Source: Acidisphaera sp035272265
Lineage (GTDB): Bacteria; Pseudomonadota; Alphaproteobacteria; Acetobacterales; Acetobacteraceae
Direction of reading: 5' to 3'
DNA length: 16,601 nt
NCBI GenBank assembly: GCA_035272265.1
Contig: DATEQV010000317.1
Coordinates: 1-16,601 of the forward strand
Both the position numbers and the translations under genes were made by a program. The notes under the pieces are model-generated. The model did no database searches. It was not told the DNA's origin and worked only from the letters and a program-made list of their open reading frames with translations. This document shows positions 5,626-11,696 of this stretch, piece by piece (positions within the stretch are counted from its first letter, which is position 1; the number at the start of each line of letters is the position of its first letter).

Positions 5626-6171
5626 GTGACGGAGCTTCACGGCAACTGGACCGCGGACTGGGCCTGGAGCCTCCCGATCGTCCTGCTGACGGTGCTCGGG
5701 CATTCGTTCGGGCTGCTTCTTGTGCAGGACCGGGTCGTGCCGGTTCTGGCGCGCGGAGCGCACCGGTTCAGGCGTCGCTTCGGCCTGACCATCAGCGCGA
5801 CGATGCTGCTGGTGATCATGCTGCACGCGGTCGAAGCTACAGCCTGGGCCGGTGCCTATGTCGGGCTCGGCGCGTTGCCGGAGATGAAGTCCGCGATGCT
5901 CTACTCGCTCGAAGCGATGACCACCTACGGCCACGCGGCGATCGACCTCGCACCGCATTGGCGGCTGATGGGTGCGCTCGAGGCGCTCAACGGGATGATC
6001 CTGTTCGGCCTGACGACCGCGTTCCTGTTCAGCGTCATTCAAGGCATTTCATTGCCACCGCGAAGGGATCGAAGCCGACGCCCTCCGCATGGCGGGCCTG
6101 CGTCCAGCGCGACCGACCGGCACCGTCCGACGAGGGCAACGGAAGATTCCATCGAAACGAGGGATCATTGA
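5626..6171 (+). CDS. Small channel-like membrane protein with TTYGH pore motif
   Basis: 181 residues from the GTG at 5626. Segments: hydrophobic helix 14-33 (SLPIVLLTVLGHSFGLLLVQ), a basic loop (RGAHRFRRRF), helix 53-80, a re-entrant loop 86-104 (MKSAMLYSLEAMTTYGHAA) and helix 114-139 (MGALEALNGMILFGLTTAFLFSVI). The order helix - pore loop - helix matches two-transmembrane ion channel domains, but the filter reads TTYGH where potassium channels have TxGYG. A Gly hinge (ILFGLTT) lies in the last helix. The C-terminal 40 residues are Arg/Pro-rich and probably cytosolic. The start is uncertain: the longer in-frame extension upstream would run into repeat protein B and has composition unlike protein. 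Ion selectivity cannot be predicted; a role in envelope potential is inference. Confidence 0.7.
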   Translation: MTELHGNWTADWAWSLPIVLLTVLGHSFGLLLVQDRVVPVLARGAHRFRRRFGLTISATMLLVIMLHAVEATAWAGAYVGLGALPEMKSAMLYSLEAMTTYGHAAIDLAPHWRLMGALEALNGMILFGLTTAFLFSVIQGISLPPRRDRSRRPPHGGPASSATDRHRPTRATEDSIETRDH

Positions 6172-6180
6172 AGGCGGGGA

Positions 6181-6194
6181 TTGATGCAGATCAA
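6181..6194. promoter_or_regulatory. FNR/FixK-type box TTGATGCAGATCAA (perfect FNR consensus)
   Basis: TTGAT-GCAG-ATCAA is an exact match to the FNR consensus TTGAT-N4-ATCAA. It lies 10 bases after the stop of the channel gene and 148 bases before the ATG of the OmpA-like lipoprotein, inside the 170-base gap 6172-6341. The distance implies either a long 5' leader or regulation from far upstream. I see no convincing -10 element, and nothing else recognisable in this gap. Confidence 0.65.
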
Positions 6195-6341
6195 TGTTCA
6201 CCGGTGGATTTGTTGCGCCAGCTTGCTGCTCGCTGCCAGCTCCGGCCGGTAGGCGACGGTGCCGGTGCGGCTGGTGTCGCACGAAAAAATGAGTAGGTTG
6301 CCGAACCGGCTCAACTCCTCGATCGGAAAGGTCTGCCAAAC

Positions 6342-6905
6342 ATGGACATCGCCATCCCGCGGCCACGTCTGGTCTATGGCGTGCTGCTCTCAAGTCTGTT
6401 GCTCGGCGGCTGCGTGTCGCAGGGCGCCTATGACGAGCTGAAGACGCAGAACGATCAGCTCCAGCAGCAGGTTGCGTCACAGCAGCAGCAGATCGACGCC
6501 GACAAGGCGCAGCTGGCGCGGCTCCAGGGCGCCATCGCCTACACGGTCAACAGCGACCTGCTGTTCCCGCCCGGTGGCTACCAGATGGGCGAGGCCGGCA
6601 AGAAGCTCATTGCGCAATACGCCGCCAAACTGGCGCCGACGCAGACCTCCCATCTGCTGATCAAGGGTTACACCGACAACGCCCCGATCGGTCCGGCGCT
6701 GGCGAAGGAAGGCATCACGTCGAACCAGATCCTGTCCCAGAAGCGGGCGGAGAACGTGCGCGACTATCTGATCTCGCAGGGCGTCAAGCCTGAACTGGTC
6801 GAGGCGCAGGGCTTCGGCGACGCCGATCCGGTCGCCTCGAACGCCACAGCGGCCGGGCGCAAGCAGAACCGCCGTGTGGTGATCACGCTCGCCGGTCAGA
6901 GCTGA
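6342..6905 (+). CDS. OmpA-like peptidoglycan-binding lipoprotein
   Basis: 187 residues. Lipoprotein signal peptide with lipobox LLGGC (C24), then a Gln-rich coiled coil (about 28-64: YDELKTQNDQLQQQVASQQQ and following), then an OmpA C-terminal domain (about 66-187). The peptidoglycan-binding features are present: LIKGYTDNAPI with the Asp that contacts diaminopimelate, the helix SQKRAENVRDYLISQGV, the GFGDADPVASN loop, and the Arg pair in KQNRRVVITL. It should sit in the outer membrane and anchor it to the cell wall, like Pal or YiaD-type proteins. GGAAAGG precedes the ATG by 10 bases. A perfect FNR-type box lies upstream. Two hairpins follow the stop and separate it from the convergent sorB-like gene. 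Confidence 0.9.
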   Translation: MDIAIPRPRLVYGVLLSSLLLGGCVSQGAYDELKTQNDQLQQQVASQQQQIDADKAQLARLQGAIAYTVNSDLLFPPGGYQMGEAGKKLIAQYAAKLAPTQTSHLLIKGYTDNAPIGPALAKEGITSNQILSQKRAENVRDYLISQGVKPELVEAQGFGDADPVASNATAAGRKQNRRVVITLAGQS

Positions 6906-6909
6906 CGGC

Positions 6910-6926
6910 GGGCGGATCGACCGCCC
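6910..6926. terminator. Short hairpin after ompA-like gene
   Basis: GGGCGG (6910-6915) and CCGCCC (6921-6926) with loop ATCGA, five bases after the stop. No T-run; with the larger hairpin just downstream it could form a double terminator for the plus strand. Confidence 0.35.
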
Positions 6927-6937
6927 TCGCGTAACAA

Positions 6938-6978
6938 CCGGCGCCGCCGCTTGTCGCAATCACCCGCGGCGGCGCCGG
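6938..6978. terminator. Perfect 13-bp hairpin between convergent genes
   Basis: CCGGCGCCGCCGC (6938-6950) is the exact reverse complement of GCGGCGGCGCCGG (6966-6978), with a 15-base loop. It sits between the ends of the OmpA-like gene and the sorB-like gene and is symmetric, so it can work in both directions. No T-run flanks it. Confidence 0.5.
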
Positions 6979-6985
6979 GTCTACG

Positions 6986-7330
6986 CTACTTCCCGTAGAC
7001 GGCGGCGAGATAGTCGACGATCGGCTTGACGTTCGCCGGATCGAGCGGCGCGCCGTACACCGTCCGCATCTTGTTGACTTCCGCCGTCCAGAACGCGGTC
7101 GGATCGGCGAAGCTGCGCGGCTGGGTAATGACGTAATCGAACGAGTGGCAGATGGTGCAGTTGGCGCGCACCAGCTGCATGTTCGGCCCGGGCTCCGGCG
7201 CCGCGGTCTCCGGGGGCACCTTGTAGTGCACCGGCGCGGCCTGCGCGGCCAGCGCGATCGCTCCCGCGACCGCCAGCGCGGCTGCCGCAAGCGCGCGCAC
7301 CGGGTGCCTCTTCTCAGGCCGCGACGACAT
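6986..7330 (-). CDS. sorB: Monohaem cytochrome c, SorB-like subunit of sulfite dehydrogenase
   Basis: 114 residues with a Sec signal peptide (about 1-32, ending LAAQAA) and one haem c site, CTICH (C58, C61, H62). M89 in NKMRTVYGAP is the probable sixth haem ligand. The helix PIVDYLAAVYGK closes the class I cytochrome fold. In SorAB the cytochrome takes electrons from the molybdenum subunit, after sulfite oxidation, and passes them to a soluble cytochrome c in the periplasm. The assignment rests on the haem motif, size and position directly after the SorA-like gene: its ATG at 7330 lies inside the end of the displaced sorA tail (17-base overlap if that tail is counted), typical of translational coupling. 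It could also serve another partner. Confidence 0.8.
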   Translation of the reverse strand: MSSRPEKRHPVRALAAAALAVAGAIALAAQAAPVHYKVPPETAAPEPGPNMQLVRANCTICHSFDYVITQPRSFADPTAFWTAEVNKMRTVYGAPLDPANVKPIVDYLAAVYGK

Positions 7331-7423
7331 CGACCACCTCCACCACGTTGCGCGCGTAGCCGGCCGGGTTCCAGCGCGGCTCCATCGGTTGCGTCTCGCC
7401 GGACACCGCGGTCGCCCGCACCA
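7314..7423 (-). pseudogene. sorA: Out-of-frame C-terminal tail of the SorA-like protein
   Basis: In the neighbouring frame, upstream of the TGA at 7314-7316, the minus strand encodes AHQLMVRATAVSGETQPMEP, then RWNPAGYARNVVEVVDV. This is the usual end of the sulfite oxidase dimerisation domain (RAtn..G..QP....WNP.GY.RN..e.v.v). The tail therefore belongs to the gene at 7424-8476 but is not in its frame. Inserting one G in the GG at about 7439-7441 would join the two as PWEAHQLMVRA; a larger deletion is possible because the family normally has some extra residues at this point. Confidence 0.7.
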
Positions 7424-8476
7424 TCAGCTGGTGCGCCTCCAAGGCCGGAACGCATAACGGCCGAGATCCTGGCCCAGCTTCGCGTCCTCCCAGCTCTTGC
7501 CGCCATCAGTCGAAACAGCGACTGCGCGGATGCCGCTGCCGCCGTCGAACGCAATGCCCCGCAACTGCAGGTCTTTGCTCGCGGCCACCTTCGCGCCGCT
7601 CTGCACGTTGGTGATGAAGCTGCGCACCGTGCAGCGGCCGATCGGCCGCGTCTTCGCGGGCGTCTGGCCGGGCGGCACGCACTGGCAGTCGTCGTCCGGC
7701 ACGCGGTACGCCTTCGTCATCCAGAAGCTGTCGGACGGGTGATCGAGCACCGCGATCGAGTTCACGTGCTTGACCCAGTAGGTGCCGAAATATCCCGGCA
7801 CGGCGAGCCGCAGCGGGAAGCCGTTCAGGAACGGCAGGTCGGTGCCGTTCATCGACCACGTCAGCATCACCTCGCCGTCGCGCGCGTGATCGGTCGGCAG
7901 CGACTTGATGAAATCGGGCGTCGCCGGCAACACCGGTTCGTCCGCCCCGTCGAACTCGACCTCCACGGCGCCGGCGCGCACGCCCGCGCGGTCGAGCACC
8001 GTCTTCAGCGGCACGCCGCGGAAGCGCGCGCATCCCATCAGCCCGTTGCCCGCCTGACCGCCGGCGACGCGCGGCTCGAAGAAGCCGCGGCTGTTGCCGG
8101 AGCACTGGACGACCGCGACGATCTCGGTCGACGGCATCGCCGTCAGGTCGGCCAGTGACAGGCTGAGCGGGCGCTCGACGAGGCCGGTCACGGTCACGCG
8201 GAACGTCGCCGGGTCGATCGTGTCGTACGGCAGGCCGGCGAGGTGGTAGCGGACGAAGAACTCGTCGTTCGGCGTGATCGGGCCTTTATCGAAGACCGGG
8301 AACGGCGTTTCGAGCTGAGGCGGGCGAGAGGTGAGACGGATCAGGGGCCGCTTCTGCGGATAGGTGACGACCGGCCGCTCGCCGTTGCCGATGGGCAGGG
8401 TGACTGTCTCCGCTCCCGCCCGCCCCGCCAGCGCCACAGCGCCGGCTCCTCGCAAGATCGCACGCCGTCCAATCAT
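7424..8476 (-). CDS. sorA: SorA-like sulfite dehydrogenase molybdenum subunit, C-terminus frameshifted
   Basis: 350 residues before an early stop. The Tat signal has the twin arginine in MIGRRAILRGAGAVALAGRAGA. The sulfite oxidase molybdopterin domain (about 55-235) contains C125 in VVQCSGNSRGFF, the Cys that ligates molybdenum, and RYHLAGLP, NGLMGCARFRG, LNGFPLRLAVPGYFGTYWVKHV. The Mo-co dimerisation domain starts near residue 275 (RSFITNVQSG, AFDGGSGIRAVAVSTDGGKSW) and is cut off after GRYAFRPW, with its final part displaced into another frame. The product oxidises sulfite to sulfate in the periplasm, passing electrons to the SorB-like cytochrome. ATG 8476 is chosen for GGGAGGGG just upstream and for the Tat signal; the frame stays open upstream to 9055 but that part is not protein-like. 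The core active site is intact, so activity is not excluded. Confidence 0.85.
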   Translation of the reverse strand: MIGRRAILRGAGAVALAGRAGAETVTLPIGNGERPVVTYPQKRPLIRLTSRPPQLETPFPVFDKGPITPNDEFFVRYHLAGLPYDTIDPATFRVTVTGLVERPLSLSLADLTAMPSTEIVAVVQCSGNSRGFFEPRVAGGQAGNGLMGCARFRGVPLKTVLDRAGVRAGAVEVEFDGADEPVLPATPDFIKSLPTDHARDGEVMLTWSMNGTDLPFLNGFPLRLAVPGYFGTYWVKHVNSIAVLDHPSDSFWMTKAYRVPDDDCQCVPPGQTPAKTRPIGRCTVRSFITNVQSGAKVAASKDLQLRGIAFDGGSGIRAVAVSTDGGKSWEDAKLGQDLGRYAFRPWRRTS

Positions 8477-8547
8477 CCGGCCCCTCCCGTTTGCCGGCCA
8501 GCTTGTATGCGCTTGCTCGGCTGTCCCATGGCTTCGGTCGCGATCAT

Positions 8548-8566
8548 ATCGATCGTTCCGATCGAT
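8548..8566. promoter_or_regulatory. Inverted repeat ATCGATCG-TTC-CGATCGAT upstream of sorA
   Basis: Perfect 8-bp inverted repeat with a 3-base spacer, 72 bases before the sorA-like start, in the 212-base gap 8477-8688. Such a compact dyad is a plausible operator for a dimeric regulator of the sulfite genes. Part of the symmetry comes from the self-complementary ATCGAT unit, so chance cannot be excluded. Apart from this dyad and a GGACCGGAC repeat nearby, I see no clear promoter in the gap. Confidence 0.35.
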
Positions 8567-8688
8567 TGGAAACGACCGGACCGGACGAAAACACGTCCAT
8601 GGCGAGCCGGACCAAGCACACCCGCCTTGATCGCCGTTCCTCGAAGTCGCAGCGGGACGGAAGACCGGACCCGCCCGTCGGCGTCGCT

Positions 8689-8943
8689 CTACATGCCGTG
8701 CGCGGCTGCGTAGCCTTTGCCGGCCTGCAGCTCGCCGAGCGCCTGATTGATCAGGTTCTCCGCATTCTGCTTGTGGCCGCCGAACACGTCGCGCGCAGCC
8801 CGCAGATCGGCCAAGGCCGTGTTGAGCGAGCCTTCGGCGCGGTTGATATCGGGGTAGCGGCCCTGCGCGATCGAGCCTGCGGCGAAGCCCAGCAGGCCGG
8901 TCACGGCCAGCGCAGCCAAAATCTTCATCCGTCCCTTGAGCAT
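8689..8943 (-). CDS. Small exported helical protein of unknown function
   Basis: 84 residues. The signal peptide (MLKGRMKILAALAVTGLLGF, cleaved near GSIAQG) is followed by RYPDINRAEGSLNTALADLR and a helical hairpin with regularly spaced Ala/Leu: A..SLNTALADLRAARDVFGGHK and AENLINQALGELQAGKGYA. The FGGHK turn followed by a second helix with ALxEL is a pattern I recall in small proteobacterial periplasmic proteins of unknown function, where it reads FGGHR or similar. The ATG has AAGGGGG 4-5 bases upstream. It lies upstream of the sorA-like gene on the same strand with a 212-base gap, so co-transcription is possible but not indicated. Confidence 0.8.
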   Translation of the reverse strand: MLKGRMKILAALAVTGLLGFAAGSIAQGRYPDINRAEGSLNTALADLRAARDVFGGHKQNAENLINQALGELQAGKGYAAAHGM

Positions 8944-9005
8944 GTTTCCCCCTTCGTCGGCCGGCAGTGACGACCGTTGCGATGACCACGGCCGGCCAGC
9001 AAAGC

Positions 9006-9033
9006 AGTATGCAAAGGGAGGGGCGCTTGGAAA
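9006..9033 (-). promoter_or_regulatory. Possible sigma-70-type promoter for the small exported protein
   Basis: On the minus strand TTTCCA (9028-9033) and CATACT (9006-9011) are 16 bases apart, about 63 bases before the start at 8943. The -10 is preceded by TTTG in an otherwise GC-rich gap (8944-9159). The match is modest and no other support exists. Confidence 0.25.
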
Positions 9034-9159
9034 GCGTCCTGTGACCGCCGGCCACGGTTTATGTGCTCCTGTGCGACGCCCGCTACGGTCAGCGAGCTGC
9101 TGTGCGCCGCGTGCCCGGCGCTTCTGGCTCCAAGCCCGTCCGTCGCCTAGCCTTGCGTC

Positions 9160-9936
9160 ATGACCCAGCAGATCATCGACCTGTCCGTACCGCTGCAGAA
9201 CGGCGTGCCCGCGGATCCGCCGCAGAACCTCGTGCGGATCACCTATACGGATCACGACGCCTCCGCGCCGATGGTCGCCGCGTTGTTTCCCGGACTGCGG
9301 CCGGACCAGCTGCCGGACGGCAAGGGCTGGGCAGTCGAGCAGGTGACGCTGTCGACCCACACCGGCACGCATCTCGATGCGCCGTATCATTTCCATCCGA
9401 CGATGGACCGGGGGGCGCGCGCCATCACCATCGACGAGGTGCCGCTCGACTGGTGCTTCCGGCCGGGCGTGAAGCTCGATTTCCGCCATCTCCCGGACGG
9501 CTACGTCGCGACCGCCGCCGACGTCGAAACCGAACTCGCCCGGATCGGCCATGCGCTCGCGCCGCTCGACATCGTCGTCGTCAACACCCGCGCCAGCAGC
9601 CGTTACGGCGAGGCCGATTACATGGACTCCGGCTGCGGCATGGGGCGCGAGGCGACACTCTACCTGACCAGCCGCGGCGTGCGGGTCACCGGCACCGACG
9701 GCTGGAGCTGGGACGCCCCGTTCCGCCACACCGCGCGGCGCTTCGCCGAGACCGGCGACGCCAGCTTGATCTGGGAGGGCCACAAGGCCGGGCGCGAGAT
9801 CGGCTACTGCCACATCGAGAAGCTGCACAACCTGGAAAGCCTGCCGCCGCACGGGTTCCGCATCGCCTGCTTCCCGGTGAAGGTCCACGCCGGCAGCGCG
9901 GGCTGGTGCCGCGCGGTGGCCATCCTGGACGGCTAG
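9160..9936 (+). CDS. Cyclase family metal-dependent hydrolase (kynurenine formamidase-like)
   Basis: 258 residues of the cyclase family. The metal-binding motif HxGTHxDxPxH is complete: H67, H71, D73 and H77 in HTGTHLDAPYHF. Other family features are the start IIDLSVPLQNGVP, the strand PLDIVVVNT, the YMDSGCGMGREATLYLTSRG segment, and GTDGWSWDAPF. Family members hydrolyse N-formylkynurenine or act as amidases, isatin hydrolases or lactamases on aromatic compounds; the substrate here is not predictable, and no tryptophan-degradation genes lie nearby. The ATG at 9160 begins the conserved N-terminus, although no clear Shine-Dalgarno precedes it. The gene stands alone, with a 216-base divergent gap upstream and a promoter-like gap downstream. 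Confidence 0.88.
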   Translation: MTQQIIDLSVPLQNGVPADPPQNLVRITYTDHDASAPMVAALFPGLRPDQLPDGKGWAVEQVTLSTHTGTHLDAPYHFHPTMDRGARAITIDEVPLDWCFRPGVKLDFRHLPDGYVATAADVETELARIGHALAPLDIVVVNTRASSRYGEADYMDSGCGMGREATLYLTSRGVRVTGTDGWSWDAPFRHTARRFAETGDASLIWEGHKAGREIGYCHIEKLHNLESLPPHGFRIACFPVKVHAGSAGWCRAVAILDG

Positions 9937-9974
9937 CCCGGGCCGCCCCCCACCCTCCGGGGCACAACTAGGGG

Positions 9975-10009
9975 TTGCCAAGCATAGAGTCCTAGGCATA
10001 CACTCCTAC
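9975..10009 (+). promoter_or_regulatory. Candidate promoter with 14-bp tandem direct repeat before the first S53 peptidase
   Basis: TTGCCA (9975-9980) and TACACT (9999-10004), 18 bases apart, form a plausible sigma-70-type promoter. Overlapping the spacer and -10 are two adjacent 14-base repeats, GCATAGAGTCCTAG (9982-9995) and GCATACACTCCTAC (9996-10009), 11 of 14 identical, all three differences being G to C. The stretch is AT-richer than its surroundings. The repeats may be a tandem binding site for a regulator of the peptidase genes. Confidence 0.4.
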
Positions 10010-10040
10010 AACCGCGGATGGGCCGCGGCAGGAGATGGGC

Positions 10041-11528
10041 ATGGACGCTTCCAACCCCACGCATCGCAACGCCCCGGCGGGCGCGCGCCGCCTGCGCGCG
10101 GTCTCCGCCGACATGCCGGTGGAGCTGACGGTCGTACTCAGGCCATCCCGCCCGCTGGATCTGAAGGCGCGCGCGCGGTTGCCGTTGCTTCCGGCGCACT
10201 ATCAGGCGACCTACGGCACCAGCGTGAACACGCTTGCCGCGGTCCTGCGCTATGCCGCGGCGTTCGGCCTGAAAGCGAGCGCCGACGGCCACCCGCACCA
10301 CGTGCGGATCACCGGACGGATGGGCGACGCGCTGCGCGCCTTCCCGGCCGAGGACATCGGCGTCTGGCAGAAGGACGACCGCCAGTTCGTCGCCCGCACC
10401 GGGCGGCTGTTCCTCCCGCGCCACCTTTATGCCGACATCGTCGCCGTGCTCGGCTTCGACCGCCGCCCGGTGGCGCGGCCGTATGCCCGTGCCGCGCAAG
10501 CGCGTGCGACGGCGGCCTGGAAGCCGGCCGATCTCGCGGAGCACTACGGCTTTCCGGTGGGCCTGACGGGGGCGGGCCAGACCATCGGCATCATCGAACT
10601 CGGCGGCGGCTACGACCCGGCGCAGATCGCCAGCTATTTCGCCGCCAGCAAAGTGGCGCGCACCGGTGGCCTGGTCGCCGTGCCCGTGGGCGCCGCGAGC
10701 AACGCGCCGGACGGTGATCCGGGCGGCCCGGACGGCGAAGTGCAGCTCGACATCGAGGTCGCCGGTTCGGTCGCACCCGCCGCCGATCTTGCGGTCTATT
10801 TCGGCGGCGCTGATACGGCGGGCTTCCTCGGCGTGATCGCCGCGGCGGTGAACGACGCAACGCACAAGCCCTCGGTGATCTCGATCAGCTGGGGCAGCCC
10901 TGAATCCGGTTACGCCATCCAGGACCTCAACGCGTTCGACCAGACGTTTGCGCAGGCCGCGATGCTCGGCATCACGGTGTGCGTCGCCTCGGGCGATGCG
11001 GGGTCGAGCGACGGCGAGCAGGGACTGCATGTCGACTTCCCCGCCTCGAGCCCGCACGTGCTGGCCTGCGGCGGCACGCGGCTGCCGCGCACCGGCGCCG
11101 AAGTCGCCTGGGGCGGACGCGGCGACGGTGCCAGCGGTGGCGGCTATTCCCGCCATTTTGCGCGACCGTCCTGGCAGGCCGGCAACGCGAGGCCCACACG
11201 GGGCGTGCCGGACGTCGCGGCCGACGCCGATCCGGCGACCGGCTACGTGATCAGCGTCGACGGCGAGCGGCAGGTGATCGGTGGGACGAGTGCGGCAGCA
11301 CCGCTCTGGGCGGGACTGATCGCGCTGGGCAACCAGAGCGCCGGCCGGCGCGCGGGCCTCGTCAACCCCGCGCTGTACGCCGATCCCGTCGTCTGCAACG
11401 ATATCACCTCGGGCACGAACGGCGCCTACAAGGCGGCGGTCGGCTGGGACCCGGTGACCGGCCTGGGTTCGCCGAAAGGCGAGGCCGTCGTCGCCGCGCT
11501 GAGCCCGTCACGTGCGGCGAAGCCGTGA
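10041..11528 (+). CDS. S53 serine-carboxyl peptidase, kumamolisin-like, first copy
   Basis: 495 residues. An activation prodomain (about 25-145, ending LGFDRRPVARP), a short linker, then the sedolisin catalytic domain from about 160. The catalytic triad is visible: E233 and D237 in GEVQLDIEV and S417 in GGTSAAAP, with the oxyanion Asp D319 in ASGDAGSSDG. The calcium site is present as D454 (NDITSG) and D470 (GWDPVTGLG). These acid-stable endopeptidases mature by self-cleavage at low pH. No signal peptide is visible, as in Bacillus kumamolisin, whose precursor also lacks an evident one. Start: ATG 10041, because AGGAG ends 6 bases before it; the ATG at 10035 directly abuts that site. A paralogue follows 168 bases downstream. 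Confidence 0.93.
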   Translation: MDASNPTHRNAPAGARRLRAVSADMPVELTVVLRPSRPLDLKARARLPLLPAHYQATYGTSVNTLAAVLRYAAAFGLKASADGHPHHVRITGRMGDALRAFPAEDIGVWQKDDRQFVARTGRLFLPRHLYADIVAVLGFDRRPVARPYARAAQARATAAWKPADLAEHYGFPVGLTGAGQTIGIIELGGGYDPAQIASYFAASKVARTGGLVAVPVGAASNAPDGDPGGPDGEVQLDIEVAGSVAPAADLAVYFGGADTAGFLGVIAAAVNDATHKPSVISISWGSPESGYAIQDLNAFDQTFAQAAMLGITVCVASGDAGSSDGEQGLHVDFPASSPHVLACGGTRLPRTGAEVAWGGRGDGASGGGYSRHFARPSWQAGNARPTRGVPDVAADADPATGYVISVDGERQVIGGTSAAAPLWAGLIALGNQSAGRRAGLVNPALYADPVVCNDITSGTNGAYKAAVGWDPVTGLGSPKGEAVVAALSPSRAAKP

Positions 11529-11629
11529 TGCGGTTCGAGCGGCCAGCCGCGCAACGAGGCAAGTTAGCGCGATCATCCATTCCGATGCCGAAATCTCTTG
11601 ACCGCGACCTCGCACCGGAGCGATGCTGC

Positions 11630-11660
11630 GACGGTCGATTGCCGGTTCGGCAAGACCGTC
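11630..11660 (+). other. Strong hairpin in the leader of the second S53 peptidase
   Basis: GACGGTC (11630-11636) pairs with GACCGTC (11654-11660); inside, after a GA bulge, TTGCCG (11639-11644) pairs with CGGCAA (11648-11653) around a GTT loop. It is 36 bases before the ATG at 11697, in the 168-base gap between the two peptidases. It has no T-run, so it may be an mRNA processing or stabilising element rather than a terminator. I see no good promoter in this gap. Confidence 0.5.
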
Positions 11661-11696
11661 CAGCACATTCGTATCGTTAACCGGGAGGAAAAAAGC

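Noticed and set aside
8477..9055. Upstream extension of the sorA-like frame
   Set aside because: The added part is not protein-like, overlaps a separate small gene in another frame, and the Tat signal with a strong ribosome site fixes the start at 8476.
11598..11603. TTGACC as a -35 box for the second S53 gene
   Set aside because: No acceptable -10 element lies 16-18 bases downstream.
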